Assembly: GCA_002786065.1 (NCBI GenBank)
Contig: NHNY01000020.1
Coordinates: 186,001-250,000 of the forward strand
DNA length: 64,000 nt
DNA from: Microcyclospora pomicola
Lineage: Eukaryota; Ascomycota; Dothideomycetes; Capnodiales
Direction: 5' to 3'
The translations under genes were made by a program, and so were the position numbers. The notes below the pieces were generated by a model that was given only the letters and a program-made list of their open reading frames with translations, had not been told where the DNA came from and did no database searches. Below are positions 32,047-43,060 of this stretch, piece by piece. Each line of letters begins with the position of its first letter. Positions within the stretch are counted from its first letter, which is position 1.

Positions 32047-34532
32047 AAACTTACGGCCATCGGCACGTAAGGACTCGAGATTGAAAGAACCTTTTGAGTA
32101 CTCGTCCGGCGTCGAGTCGTCGCAGGCTTCACTGCAGTCTTCTGTGGTCCGAGTTCACATGTCACTAGCTTAGGGAACTTAATGTATTCTCAGTCCTTGT
32201 CGTGTCGCGTCACCCATCTGACTTGTGAACCGGCTAAATCTCATCATGACGGTCAAAAGGAAGTGGCTGCACCCGGACCTGCCCTCAACAGCCGATGATC
32301 GATCAGCCTCGGCGACGGATTGGCGTCCATGCAGTCGAAGTAGAAGCCTGTGACTACCAGCATGCCCAGCTCGACCTATGTAGACAAATGTGTCCACAAT
32401 GGGTGATTACCATCCATGACTCGATGAGCAGACGCTTGGCAAGCACGGTACTTGCAGCCAAGACGCCGTATTTAGAGAAGAATTTGAACTACTGGGAATC
32501 TCGATACGAGCAAATAGACCCGGGGGGATCGTTCGCCTGCACTCACCACTGTGCTTGGAGTGACCTTTCTTTAGCAATGTCCTGGTCGCCAAGGACTAGT
32601 CGTATGGTCGGATGACGTCCGCAGACCAGGCGTGCTAGGAACGTATGGCAAGCCCTTTAAACTCCACCAGTGCGGTGCACCCCAGCCTCCCCAGGTAGGA
32701 ACGGCTGGTCTTCTCTCGTAACAAGAACCTCGGCGTGATTTTCGGGATCCTTGATGAGAGTCGAGCTGTCTAAATGCTTGGTCTTGACGTAAAAGTGCTG
32801 GATGAGGGAAGTGGAGTCCTCGTGCTGAATTTTTCGTTTTACTCTGGTAGCGTACCGCCAGCCGTGCTGACATACCTGTATCTCGTGTTTGCACAGCAAG
32901 GCTATTGCAGACATAGGGATGTCGGAATTGCTATTGCTTTGGCTGTATTGTCAATCTGACCTCCCTCATATTGCCACTCGGAGAAATTGGACAAGACAGC
33001 CCCCCTCCCGCTCGTGCATTCCGAAAGGCCTAAGAACGGCGCAGTGATATGGCACGTTTGTCGATCGTGGGGGCTGCCGGCAGATTTGACCATTAATAAA
33101 CGGGAGGCTCCCTATATGCGGCGCAAGAATGGCTGTGAAAGGTTCTACCAACCTCCCCATTCATCTCCACGCGATCGGAAAGCGGCCTTTGCTTCTATCG
33201 TCGCGTCTGTTCACTGGCTGTTGCTGTGGTTGCACGCGCAGTGCGTCCCCGGAGTCCATTTTATATGCAAGGAGATGCTTTATATGGTCATAAGCGCTGT
33301 GCTTCTAGCTCAATCGATGTCGCGACAGGCATCACGATGAGCGATCTGGTGAGTTGGAGCCTCGTGTTTGACATGGCTGGTTGATTTGTTTCTTCGAATT
33401 GAATCAATGGTGCTGGCATCCGCCGCTCTACTCCGACAACTGGCGCGTAGGTGGAGCACCGCGGAGAAGGCACGGCCCCGGCACTATTTTCGACGTCATG
33501 TCTTGTTGTGGGCCACACGCGAAAGATCCTCACCCATTGCGCATCGCTCTCAACTCAGGTCCCCAGAATCTCAACAGTCAATGCGTCCTTGTCTCATCAT
33601 TATCGTGAGCTAGGCCTCTATAGTACCAAGTCATCGCTTGATTGCGCAAAAAGATTGGTCTCACGTCTTCTGGTCGACCACCATGAGGATGTTTTCTTGG
33701 CGTACCAATCGGGATGTTATAGCCTGTGCTATAGGACGTGGCATCAAACTGAGATTGGCAAGGCTGTCGCGATTAACTCCACTTGGCGTCAATGCTCTCT
33801 CGTGGCGGCCATCAATCGATCTGGACGTGAACGGTTGACCGTTGACAGGCGCGATAGTGAGCATGATTCAGCGGTCGATGCAACATCCCATATGCTTAAC
33901 ACACGCCGAGGGCAGGGGTCCGCGTCGTTACCTAGCATTGAAAGAACATCTATCTTTCCGCCTACCACGATCACAATGGCTCATGGTATGAGCCGCCGCG
34001 TGCATTCTGTCCAGCAAAATGCGGTATTGACTAGATCGTGGGTACCTGCACTAGACCCACTGCCCATGCAACTTATGCCATGGTACCTGAACTCGTGTTC
34101 GGATATTCTTGTACATGCCTGGACTAAGACCATCCAAGACATTTATTCCTCCAGTGATTGCTTCCTGCCCACAGCGCGACCCACTTATCACTTCACACGA
34201 ACAACCACGATACTAGCTCGGACCAGATCACGATACGCGCCATGGAGAAGCACAGAATTGGCTATGGATCTATTGAGCCACCAAATTCTGTTCTCCTTGG
34301 GCCGCATGTCTCGCAGGGTAAGACTGTGGTACAGCACGATGATATATTCTCACCGTTCGTCCCCATTGTCTGAGTCTGTTCTGACCTGAATCATCCGCGA
34401 TCGCTTCGATACATAACTCACTTTCGCTGCATCACCACACTCGCTTTTTGCTAGCTATCGTTACTGTTCTTCGCATACTCTCAGAGCTCATTCAATCCGA
34501 TCTATAATCTGTTCGTGATCAATCCAGCAAAA
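32047..34532. other. 2.5-kb gene-poor interval with one unexplained long frame
   Basis: No recognisable gene. Plus-strand positions 33451-34389 stay open for 312 codons, starting at GTG after a stop, but the translation is rich in Cys, His and Trp and resembles no family. The last few hundred bases are the promoter of the wall-protein gene. Two GGTACCTG elements lie near 34040 and 34082. Confidence 0.5.
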
Positions 34533-35933
34533 ATGTTGAACAACTTCGCTGTCATCGGCGGTCTGGTCGCCGCAGCAATGGCTGCTCCCCAGGAGTACTA
34601 CGAGCCGGAGTCGTCGACTTCGACCACCACGGTCCCAACCTACTACAAGACGACTACCACGACCTCGTCCAAGTCTACCCCATCGGTATACTCGACAACC
34701 TCTGAGACCACCCCACCGGTCTATTCGACAACTTCTGAGACCACCCCTCCGGTCTACTCGACAACTACTGAGACCACCCCACCGGTCTACTCGACAACTA
34801 CTGTGAAGCCGTCGACTTACTCTGTGCACAACACGACTTCCACCAAGCCATCGACTTACGAGCACTCGACCAAGTCCACTGCCACTGTGTACTCTTCTCA
34901 CAGCGCGTCCGTGTACTCTTCGCACTCTGCCTCGGAGTACTCTTCCCACTCTGCCTCGGTCTACTCCACTCCCAAGCCGTCGACTTATGAGCACTCATCC
35001 TCGTCGACCACCGATACTACTTGCCTTACCTCGTCGACCTCGACCCACTCGCCGTCAGTCTACACCCACTCGACTGCTAGCATGTCAATGAGCTCTCACC
35101 ACAATGAGACCATCTACTCGTACAAGCCAACGACATCAACTCCGCACGGCTACAGCCACGGCCCAAGCACTGTCACCATCTCGACTACAGTCTACACCAC
35201 CTCCTGCCCGGTGACACACACCTACTCCACTGGTACCACCACTTACTGGACCCAGTCTACCGTCACCTCGACCATCACCAAGCCAAAGACCTACCCAGAG
35301 ACTAGCGCCAGCACCAAAACCAAGACCCGCAGCCTGACCACCTACACCGACAGCACCACCACCGAGACCAAGACTGTCCACACAAAGCCATCCACCTACT
35401 GGACTGAGACTACCGTCACCCCCAGCAAGCCTGTCACCTACTGGACCGAGACCACCCTCACTCCCAGCAAGCCTGTCACCTACTGGACCGAGAGCATCGC
35501 CACTCACAGCACTCCTGTCACCTACTGGACTGAGACCACCGCAACACCCAGCAAGCCCATGACTGTCTGGACTGAGACCACCGCCACTCCCAGCAAGCCC
35601 ATGACTGTCTGGACCGAGACCACCGTCACTCCCAGCACGCCGGCCACCTACTCGACTGAGAGCAGCGCTACCAACAGCAAGCCATCCACCTACTGGACCG
35701 AGACCACTGCCACTCCCAGCAAGCCGGCCACCTACTCGACTGAGAGCACCGCCTCAACCCCGGCCACCTACACCACCCACATGACCAGCACCAAGTCCGT
35801 CGGCACCGCCAGTGCCAGCGTCGGCTTCCCCAAGTCCTCCTCGCCTCCCGGCTACTACAGCGCCGGCACCGCCGAGAAGCCCGTCATGGCTCTCATCGCC
35901 GTGTGCTTCGGTGTCGCCGCCTTCTTCTTGTAA
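34533..35933 (+). CDS. Ser/Thr-rich GPI-anchored cell-wall protein with tandem repeats
   Basis: The start is ATG 34533 (MLNNFAVIGG), 466 aa; six upstream codons begin at GTG. A signal peptide ends at AMAAP, near residue 16-19. The mature protein is almost wholly Ser, Thr, Pro and Tyr, with three repeat arrays: an 11-residue unit around TSETTPPVYS, an 8-residue unit YSSHSAS, and a 14-residue unit like KPVTYWTETTVTPS. The C-terminus has SAGTAEKP followed by a hydrophobic tail ending GVAAFFL, a standard GPI-attachment signal. Such proteins are heavily O-mannosylated and serve as adhesins or wall spacers. No lectin or enzyme domain is seen. The repeats make copy-number change between strains likely. 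Confidence 0.88.
   Translation: MLNNFAVIGGLVAAAMAAPQEYYEPESSTSTTTVPTYYKTTTTTSSKSTPSVYSTTSETTPPVYSTTSETTPPVYSTTTETTPPVYSTTTVKPSTYSVHNTTSTKPSTYEHSTKSTATVYSSHSASVYSSHSASEYSSHSASVYSTPKPSTYEHSSSSTTDTTCLTSSTSTHSPSVYTHSTASMSMSSHHNETIYSYKPTTSTPHGYSHGPSTVTISTTVYTTSCPVTHTYSTGTTTYWTQSTVTSTITKPKTYPETSASTKTKTRSLTTYTDSTTTETKTVHTKPSTYWTETTVTPSKPVTYWTETTLTPSKPVTYWTESIATHSTPVTYWTETTATPSKPMTVWTETTATPSKPMTVWTETTVTPSTPATYSTESSATNSKPSTYWTETTATPSKPATYSTESTASTPATYTTHMTSTKSVGTASASVGFPKSSSPPGYYSAGTAEKPVMALIAVCFGVAAFFL
34681..34806 (+). repeat. 33-bp coding tandem repeat (TSETTPPVYST)
   Basis: About four consecutive copies of a 33-bp unit with few differences, all in frame in the wall-protein gene. High identity between copies suggests recent expansion or gene conversion. 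Confidence 0.8.
35385..35750 (+). repeat. 42-bp coding tandem repeat (YWTETTxTPSKPVT)
   Basis: Eight or nine imperfect copies of a 14-codon unit in the wall-protein gene. Tyr-Trp-Thr-Glu-Thr-Thr alternates with Pro-Ser-Lys-Pro. Some units carry VWTE or YSTE in place of YWTE. Confidence 0.8.
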
Positions 35934-36575
35934 ACGGCCAGCACGCTATCCGTCCTCGCGGAAGCAGCTGGTTGTCCAAGGGTATCATGGGTTTCGGGTC
36001 TTCACGCGTTACATGTCTTGTAATGAAGCACATTGAGGGATTCGATCGAGGGGCATTTCTTTCGAGGGGAGACAGTTGAAAATCAGGGTCTTCGCCGACT
36101 CTTGTTTTTAGAATTTCTTCATTTTAACCTTAACCTTTTCTTTTTCCTTCTTTGAATACACTTCTTTGTCTCATATCTAAAATGAAAATGAATACATTCT
36201 TCCCTGATTAGATCGTAAGATTCCATGTGAAACTTTTTCTGGTCGTCGTATATGATTTCTGTCTATACATGTACTCTTTCATCGTACTCTATCATGTAAT
36301 ATCATGTCTCTTGTCTTGGAACACTCTTGACAGGGCTATCCTGCCGGGCGTTGGTATTGGTCCTCATCGAAATCCTGCTACTTGGCACCGAGCCGCCACG
36401 TGTAATTACGTAGGTAGTCTTGAAACCACTTCGAGTCGCGCCACTCTGGAATCTAAATTGTGCGCTTATAACAGTCACGCATCACAGGCTTTCCTTCATA
36501 ATGAACACGCATGATAAGAACGAGATAGGTTGATCATGACTATCTGAAACTTCGAGCTTGGGTAGACTCATTCCC
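35934..36575. other. Intergenic region with T-rich 3' flank
   Basis: A T-rich tract at about 36100-36240 follows the wall-protein gene and probably holds its 3' end. A CACGTG E-box-like hexamer lies near 36398. No gene is seen. Confidence 0.5.
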
Positions 36576-37559
36576 TCACAACGCAGACTGGTCCACATTG
36601 GCCATCGCCGCATCACAGTCCTCAGGGTTATAGCCCACGTTCTGCACACAGGCTGAGTATCCGTCGATGTCCGCGTAAAAGCCACTTCCGTCAGGGCTCG
36701 CTTGCTGGAGAGAGCCTTGGAGCTGCAGCGGTCCATCCGCGGCTGCTCCGAAGGTGACGTTACCCGTGCGTGGCAACATGACGCCCGTGGCGTTGTTGAA
36801 GTAGAACTGGTTGCGCTGGCAGGTGTTGTTGAGCAGGTAGGCGCCGGCGAGGATCGAGGGCTGGTTCAGCACGGCTTTGAGCAGCTTCGGCGTTACCTGG
36901 GTCGACGGGCTGGTGGAGGGCACGAACTGGAAGTCGACGGCTTCGATGTACACGCCTGGGCCGGAGATGGGGTTGGGAACGACATTCCAGGCGACGTTGT
37001 TGCTGTAGACGTCGCCGTTGAGTTGCCACGCCGCATCGGTGGGAGTGAAATGACCCAGACGCACGGCGTAACCCTCGACCAAGGTCGACACCGTGGCAGG
37101 GACGACCGCAGGCAGAGGCTGGTCGTCGACCCCCTCAATGTACCCAACGAGCTGTGCGTTCAACACGGTCCCGGCCTTGCTGTTGGGACGACGGAGATAT
37201 GTCGCATACACGTCGCCAGTGAACAGTGCTCCGGCAATCTGGAATGCTGACATGCGCGTGTCATCTACATAGCCGATATTGGCGAGCACTGGATGATCAT
37301 TGGCGGCATCGAAGCCGGATGGGAAGAGCGTGGTATCAGAGGAAGGGACCTCTCCCAGCAGTACGTTGCCCTGGCCGTAGGCGGCATCTAGTGCGGTCTG
37401 GACAGCGGTCTTGTTGACTGGGATGATGAACCAGGTCTCATTGCCTGTCTGTGTACGAAGGGCTGGATTGTAGATGGCCACTTCGTTCGGACATTGTGCT
37501 TGGACCAGAGGCAGTAAGGCTGCGAGGCCAATGGCAAGTACACTGTTTAAGCCGACCAT
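36576..37559 (-). CDS. Secreted protein of unknown function, 327 aa
   Basis: Single exon from ATG 37559. A signal peptide ends at LVQA-QC, about residue 21. The mature chain has four cysteines, two near the C-terminus (YSAC, PEDC), and at least four N-glycosylation sequons. It is not repetitive and its even mix of beta-prone residues suggests a compact extracellular domain. I recognise it only as a type of conserved secreted protein in plant-associated Dothideomycetes, with no assigned function. A TATA element is at 37644-37650. It is convergent with the wall-protein gene. Confidence 0.75.
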   Translation of the reverse strand: MVGLNSVLAIGLAALLPLVQAQCPNEVAIYNPALRTQTGNETWFIIPVNKTAVQTALDAAYGQGNVLLGEVPSSDTTLFPSGFDAANDHPVLANIGYVDDTRMSAFQIAGALFTGDVYATYLRRPNSKAGTVLNAQLVGYIEGVDDQPLPAVVPATVSTLVEGYAVRLGHFTPTDAAWQLNGDVYSNNVAWNVVPNPISGPGVYIEAVDFQFVPSTSPSTQVTPKLLKAVLNQPSILAGAYLLNNTCQRNQFYFNNATGVMLPRTGNVTFGAAADGPLQLQGSLQQASPDGSGFYADIDGYSACVQNVGYNPEDCDAAMANVDQSAL

Positions 37560-39103
37560 GTTTTACTTGGCAGAGTAGATGAACCTGGGGGGGAAGAAGA
37601 GTGCTGCTGTTTTAGCGTACGTGAACAGGCGCGCCTCATAGTGTCTTATAGAGCGCCGGTGGACGACGTCACTGCCATCGTCGACTAGTACGCAAGGATC
37701 CGATGATGATCGACCAGCCTGAATTGCTTTCATTGGAGGGAGCACATATTTCTCGTCAATGAAGGGCATCCTAAACGCCACACCACTAAGCAAGTAGTGG
37801 CTTCGGAGCGTGAGACAGCCGAAGACATGGTCGTGGATGGCACACCACAGTACTACCTTGGAATGGCGGTCATGTAATAGCTGCCTATAGCAGTGATTTG
37901 CGCAGAATCATCGAAGATCGTCGCTACTCGGGGCAGCTAATCGAGTTCGGAGTATGCACATACGTTGATGTGTGAGCTAGACAGAGGCGAAGGACCACTC
38001 AACGTGTGAATTGACGTTGGAGGCGGAACGTCGATTCCTTGCGGCCTCGGGTGGAGCGTGCCGTGCGAAAAGCTTGGGCTTAGCTTATATGTGCCGTTTG
38101 ACAAGAATCCTGCTGACATTGGCTCTTAGAAGGTCAACGATAGATGTACCATGTCTATTACACCATCAAGACCACAAGGTGTCAAGTGGGCTCTGAAGTT
38201 GGGACCATCAACGAGTCTGGATAGACCGCACGCGTGGGTTGCAAGGCTACTCGATAGTCAGGCTATCAGGGTAGCATCAGCTGCTACTGTCTTAGCACGA
38301 CCAGATCAAGCTGGCCTTATGCATCCAAATATTACCTGATCGCCCAGGATCTTGTTCTTACCATTTCGACTTGATATGGGAAAAAGTACTAAAGCGAGAG
38401 GCGATCACGATGATCGAATGGCAGTGGTCAGCTGTGGTTTATGTCGAACCATCCGATCGTACTCAGGATCGGTACATCGGCGCCGTGGCACGAAGCCATG
38501 TGTGTGGAATCGAGCACATCATGTCCAGGGTGTGGCTCTGAAGAGTGGGCCCCTGTTGCTTGTAAAAGAGTGCAGAATCCTGGATCAGGCTGCGTGCGCC
38601 ACGACCCCTTGCTGTGATGTCAGTGCAGATGCATGAAATGGAAGAATGTCCAGGGATGAGGCGGGATGTGATATTGATATGAACCTCGCAACTAGCCTTG
38701 GCAACCGCGAAAATGGAAGTCTCCTCAGAGCGAAGCGCGCAACGACCTGTCAAACATACGCTTTTCACTGGTCTCCAGAGTCTTCGATCAGACTCGCCTA
38801 CGAATAACAGCTGTATTGCTAAGATCACAACATGGGTTCCGATGACGGTGAGATTCGGAACATGGTGCTTGGATCCGAGTTGAGGGCTTCTAGACGTGAA
38901 GTTGCAAGTGGAAGTACAGCAGGTCAATGAATCAAATGGATGTCACAGTCTCTTAGAGAATCAAGGAATGTCGGTGTCAATCTGATATCCGAGTTACATG
39001 TATTAGCAAATACCTGGTTGAGCTTGAATCTCCTTGCAGCTGACGACCAGGGCTCTTCTGACATACTGAATTGCAAGACCTTACAGCCCCAAGAGGCTGT
39101 CAA
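37560..39103. other. 1.5-kb gene-poor interval
   Basis: Promoter of the 327-aa secreted protein and 3' flank of the small cysteine-rich gene. Only short overlapping frames are present and I support none as a gene. No transposon remnant was recognised. Confidence 0.5.
37644..37650 (-). promoter_or_regulatory. TATA box of the 327-aa secreted protein gene
   Basis: TATAAGA on the minus strand, about 85 bp upstream of ATG 37559. Confidence 0.4.
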
Positions 39104-39607
39104 CTAATTCAGAACACACCTAAACATGAGACTCCTCGCTCCCTGCCCCGTAATCTCATCTCCTCCCACACTCCAACACTGTTCCATCTTCCCCCACTTG
39201 TCCACATCCCACTGCGATTCCACGACGCCGCCCGCATCGCAGTTCGTCCGTTCATACACGAACAGCGTGCAGTTCTGATAGAAGCGGTCGGCGCCGACGA
39301 CATGGTACGCGTTGACGCCGGCCCAGCGGAAGGAAAGCGAGTGGAAGACGTTCGGGTCGTTGCTGTCGCCTCCTCGCACCGGGTGCCGCGTCAAGTACTT
39401 GTCCGCCGAGGGATAGCACTTGTCGAGCTGCATGGGCATGCCGGCCTGGCCGGGCGGGTGCACGCGGTCGATGTCGAGGCTGACGGAGGAGCAGGTCGAG
39501 TCGCGGAAGCGAGTGATGTCAAAGTGGTGCTTGACCTGTTTGGCCTGCGTTGCTGGTGCGAGGAGGCTGATGGCGAGGGCCATGAGAGTCGAGAGAGATG
39601 GGCGCAT
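39104..39607 (-). CDS. Small secreted cysteine-rich protein, effector candidate
   Basis: Single exon from ATG 39607, 167 aa. A signal peptide ends near ATQAKQ (about residue 22). The mature part of about 145 residues has six cysteines (in DSTC, DKCY, QNCT, TNCD, EQCW, FRCV), enough for three disulfides, one NCT glycosylation sequon and several Trp/Tyr residues. No known enzyme motif or named effector fold is recognised. A textbook TATA box (TATAAAAGG, minus strand, 39748-39756) lies about 140 bp upstream. Size, cysteine content, secretion signal and a gene-poor setting fit an effector-like or antimicrobial secreted protein; that function is inference. Confidence 0.72.
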   Translation of the reverse strand: MRPSLSTLMALAISLLAPATQAKQVKHHFDITRFRDSTCSSVSLDIDRVHPPGQAGMPMQLDKCYPSADKYLTRHPVRGGDSNDPNVFHSLSFRWAGVNAYHVVGADRFYQNCTLFVYERTNCDAGGVVESQWDVDKWGKMEQCWSVGGDEITGQGARSLMFRCVLN

Positions 39608-39747
39608 GGTCGCACAGATTCGCTATAGTTTGTAGAGGGTGGAGCTTAGTATAGACTGTCGACTACCGAGCTTTTGGTTCGCTCGAGGTGGTATGCACAG
39701 TGTGATGATGGGTTGGTGAGACAAGCGAGAGAAGCAGCAGAGATGAG

Positions 39748-39756
39748 CCTTTTATA
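39748..39756 (-). promoter_or_regulatory. TATA box of the small cysteine-rich gene
   Basis: TATAAAAGG on the minus strand, a strong TATA match, about 140 bp upstream of ATG 39607. Such strong boxes usually mark highly inducible genes. Confidence 0.5.
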
Positions 39757-39826
39757 TCAGCTCTGATCGAAGACAACTTCAAAGATTGGTAGCACTGGTT
39801 CGGTGAGGTGGAGGACAAATTCGGCC

Positions 39827-40450
39827 ATGTCTACCTTTATAAGCCCCAAGACTGTAGGCAACGGTCAGCAGCAACGGACCACTACCGTACAGGACAGACT
39901 ATCTGTCTTTCTCTCATCTGTAAAATACAGTCGCCCGGCCAGACACACTCGCGCCAACTCAAACCCGCTCCCAGCAATCTCCCACGAAGCCTCTGACCTT
40001 TCCCCACAGCCGCTTTCTCCGGCCGATTTTCCGGCTCGCTCGTTCGTCGCACGTCTGCCAGATCTCTCCATCCAGGAGGATGACGGCGCCACGGTGTATG
40101 TGGCAGCTCGGCTTCTGCCTCCGCTTGCGCAGTCGCTGGTACTGCTGGTCGACAAAGATCAACAGCATTATCAGACTGTAGGATATGCTGCGCGGTCGGC
40201 GTGGCTCACGCGTGCTTGTTATGCCGGTCGTAGGAGTGTTGTCTTGACCATTACTCGGGGGGTCTGGTGTCGGGTTGGCTTCGACTTTGTAGATCTCATA
40301 TTCCGTGATCCGCCCAAGTCTTGTCGCCATGGTCGTATATTATGGCACTTCGCCGAGGTCTCTGAAATGGCTCGTCACAGTCGTTTCCAGGTCCTGGACT
40401 GGTTCATAAGACGGAAACGAACAATAGTAGCCTCTGGGAGCTGCTTGTAG
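39827..40450 (+). CDS. Doubtful orphan gene, 207 aa
   Basis: The first ATG in the frame is 39827 (MSTFISPKTVG). The first 130 residues look protein-like: a polar start, then FPARSFVARLPDLSIQEDDGATVYVAARLLPPLAQSL in pieces with sensible hydrophobic spacing. The final 70 residues are Arg/Cys/Trp-rich and less convincing, so the true gene may be spliced or shorter. There is no signal peptide and no family I recognise. It is divergent from the small secreted gene, 219 bp away. It may be a lineage-specific gene or chance. Confidence 0.33.
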   Translation: MSTFISPKTVGNGQQQRTTTVQDRLSVFLSSVKYSRPARHTRANSNPLPAISHEASDLSPQPLSPADFPARSFVARLPDLSIQEDDGATVYVAARLLPPLAQSLVLLVDKDQQHYQTVGYAARSAWLTRACYAGRRSVVLTITRGVWCRVGFDFVDLIFRDPPKSCRHGRILWHFAEVSEMARHSRFQVLDWFIRRKRTIVASGSCL

Positions 40451-41367
40451 TCAGTCGGACGACGCGATCCTAGCAGATGGCCGTACTCAGGAAGTTATCG
40501 TCTTCCCAACGCTGTGTACCTGAGGCGAAGTAGGTGTCATGATATCGATTTTGGTCATTGCGCGTACCATGAGTGGTAAACCACTATTCAATACTCGAGC
40601 GCCAAAGTCGAAGCTAGTCAGCAATGCACAACGACAGATGCTTACCTAGCCAAATTGATCAGGACCCACTTCAAGGCCATTCTGCTCGAGTCATGTCTGC
40701 ATATAGATCAGTTTGTTCATGTATCTCCCAGGCGGCCATTATGAAGAATCCAGATCCCCAACAACTGGCTGCTTACCATGAGCTAGTCGCCGTGGTAACA
40801 AACTGATAAAATGTATCGCCATGAGAAGTCGAAGGAGCAATTCGCGAGGAAGGCAATAATACATAATGGAAGCCCCATACTACGCATGAAAACCATCGCC
40901 GAGATTGGCAGGGACGCGGGCCCCTGCGTCCCAGGTTAGGTAATACCGAGAATCTGTTGAGATGGAGATAGCAGTGCTTAGCAAAGTAAGTTTTCATACT
41001 CGACTGTAGGCAGATGAAGTCTTTGCGGCCACGCCACGTCAATCACCGTCATCACTAAGAACCAGCGATGTTTGGAAAACATCCACACAATTCGAGGCTG
41101 GCATCGGTATCTTTTCGGATATAAACCATTCTCTATATATCATATCGCTACCGTGAGTTAGCCAAAGTTTTGACACCTTCAAAGAGTAGTACAGCATTGT
41201 AATGTGATAGATAGATCAGTAGGAACAATTGGAATATTTGGTTGTGTCCCCAGGGAAAAATGTCGGGATTGAGTAACGAAGTTTTCATCATTGTATCGAG
41301 TGGCAGGCAAAGTAAAGTCGAATGTGATAACGTACCTGGAACACTCCGTCCAAGATTTCCGAAATGC
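40451..41367. other. Intergenic region, no gene seen
   Basis: 917 bp between the doubtful orphan and the 3' end of the permease gene. Only short frames; no RNA gene, repeat or promoter element stands out. Confidence 0.5.
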
Positions 41368-43060
41368 TCATCTGTATTTCGTATGCCCGTTTTCGGAAGC
41401 AGCAGACACTTCGGGAGGCACTTCTTCGCCGTATTGCTTCCAATTGGCGTTTCCATCTCTCACCATCCCCAGCCCATTCGCGTCTCGTTCCTGCATTGGT
41501 TGGTGGTGCGGACTTTCCGTTGCAGTAAGCACAGGTTGTTCCAGCTCCAGCTTTGGCCCACTGTAGTTCTTTCTTCCATCAATGAACCATTGAACAGTAC
41601 TGATGATCAGCACTATGGCGAAGGCGACAATGCAGTAATTCATGTTACTACCAGTGACTGGCAGCTCAGGAGGGAACACGAATAACACAGTAGTGAGTAT
41701 CTATTAGAAGGATTAGCTCATGAGATCGCTGGCAAAAGAGCAGGCGACATACCACGTAGGCAATACCAAGCAGATTGGCAAACCAAGCGAACCAATTTGG
41801 GAGAACAAAAGGTCTGCTTGCCGGTAGCATATTGCGTCCGCGCAAGCAGTGTATGGCGATCGGAATACCATAAGTGAGTCCAAGAGCTACCACGGCTGCC
41901 GCAGTGATCGCATTGAACGCGCTGCTAGATCCTAGGAAGATGCAGCCGAATATCACAACCACTAACAATGTCAAGCCTAAGGCTTCCAAGGGTACGTCGA
42001 GTTTCGGATGCACCCTGGCGAAAAAGCGTGAAAAGGGCAAGCCACCATCGCGAGCGAAAGCGTAGGTCATTCTAGACGATGTCGTCATGATCGCTGTTGC
42101 GGCAAAAATGAGGCACACCAAGGGAAAGATCAGCAAGCACACGGTTCCCGCTCTGCTGCCCGTGGCATTGAGCAGAATAGCTCCCAGTGGTCCTACTTTG
42201 GAGTTGATCACTGTGTCAATATCTCCAGCAACGAAGAGAAGACACATCAGAAAGATGAACCCGGTGAACGTGCCAATGGCAACGCAGTAAATCATGATGC
42301 GCGGCCCATCCCGCGTTGCATCAGGTAGCTCCTCAATCATGTGGGCAGTAGCATCGAAACCCGTCAAACCAAATCCGCCTTGTAGAAGACCAAGTAGCCA
42401 GGCGATTCCGTCTGGCCAACCGGTCTTGTTGAGGAACTCTGTGAAGACAAAGTCCGCAGAGTTGTAGTCCGGCGAGGCGCAGGCCAAAACGGTGATAGAC
42501 ATAACAACGAACCCTGAAATCGACCAGATGATGGCCGTTTTGTTGAGCAGCGGCAGGATCGAGTTGCCAAAGGCGTTCAGCAGAGCGGCCACCAGATTAT
42601 AGGCGATGTAGATGAGGAATTGGTGCCATCGTTGAGGGTTATAGTTGATGTCGTACAGCGAGATGATGCCGAGGATCAGCTGACTGCCTAGGAGTCCAGC
42701 AGTAGCTGTGAGGGCCATCCATCCAAAGACATTGATCCAGCCTGTGATCCAGCTCAGTAGCGGCATCCATCTCTTCCAGCTGATAACTGCCACCCAGTGG
42801 TATTGTCCTCCGGCGGTGGGATAGGCGGATAGGAACTCGGCCAACGACGCGGCGAGACATAAGTTGCAGACGCCGGCAGTGATGAGGCCCCAGAGTACAG
42901 CTGTTGAGCCTCCGCTAGGCAGAGCTAGGGAGAGAGAGGTAGAGAGCGCGGTCCAGGAATTGAGAATGGCGAACGCAAGTCCCAGCATAGAAAGAGGTGA
43001 GTAATGACGACGCAACTCCTGCTTCACCCCCAAGGCCGCCAGGTGCTCGTGATCTGCCAT
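41368..43060 (-). CDS. Amino acid / choline / GABA-type permease (APC superfamily)
   Basis: Two exons, 43060-41753 and 41700-41368, are joined across a 52-nt intron (GTATGT...GCTAATC...AATAG) to give 546 aa. The join reads AYV-ILTTVLFVFPPELPVTGSNMNY, the canonical end of this fungal family. The start ATG 43060 (MADHEHLAAL) is preferred over an upstream GTG. About twelve membrane helices are expected. Family motifs include PTAGGQYHWVA after helix two and GFDATAHMIEELPDATRDGPR in the middle. Relatives are yeast Hnm1 (choline), Uga4 (GABA) and Bio5; substrate cannot be told from sequence. Two GATA-type sites in the promoter suggest nitrogen control. The C-terminal tail is cytosolic and polar. 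Confidence 0.9.
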
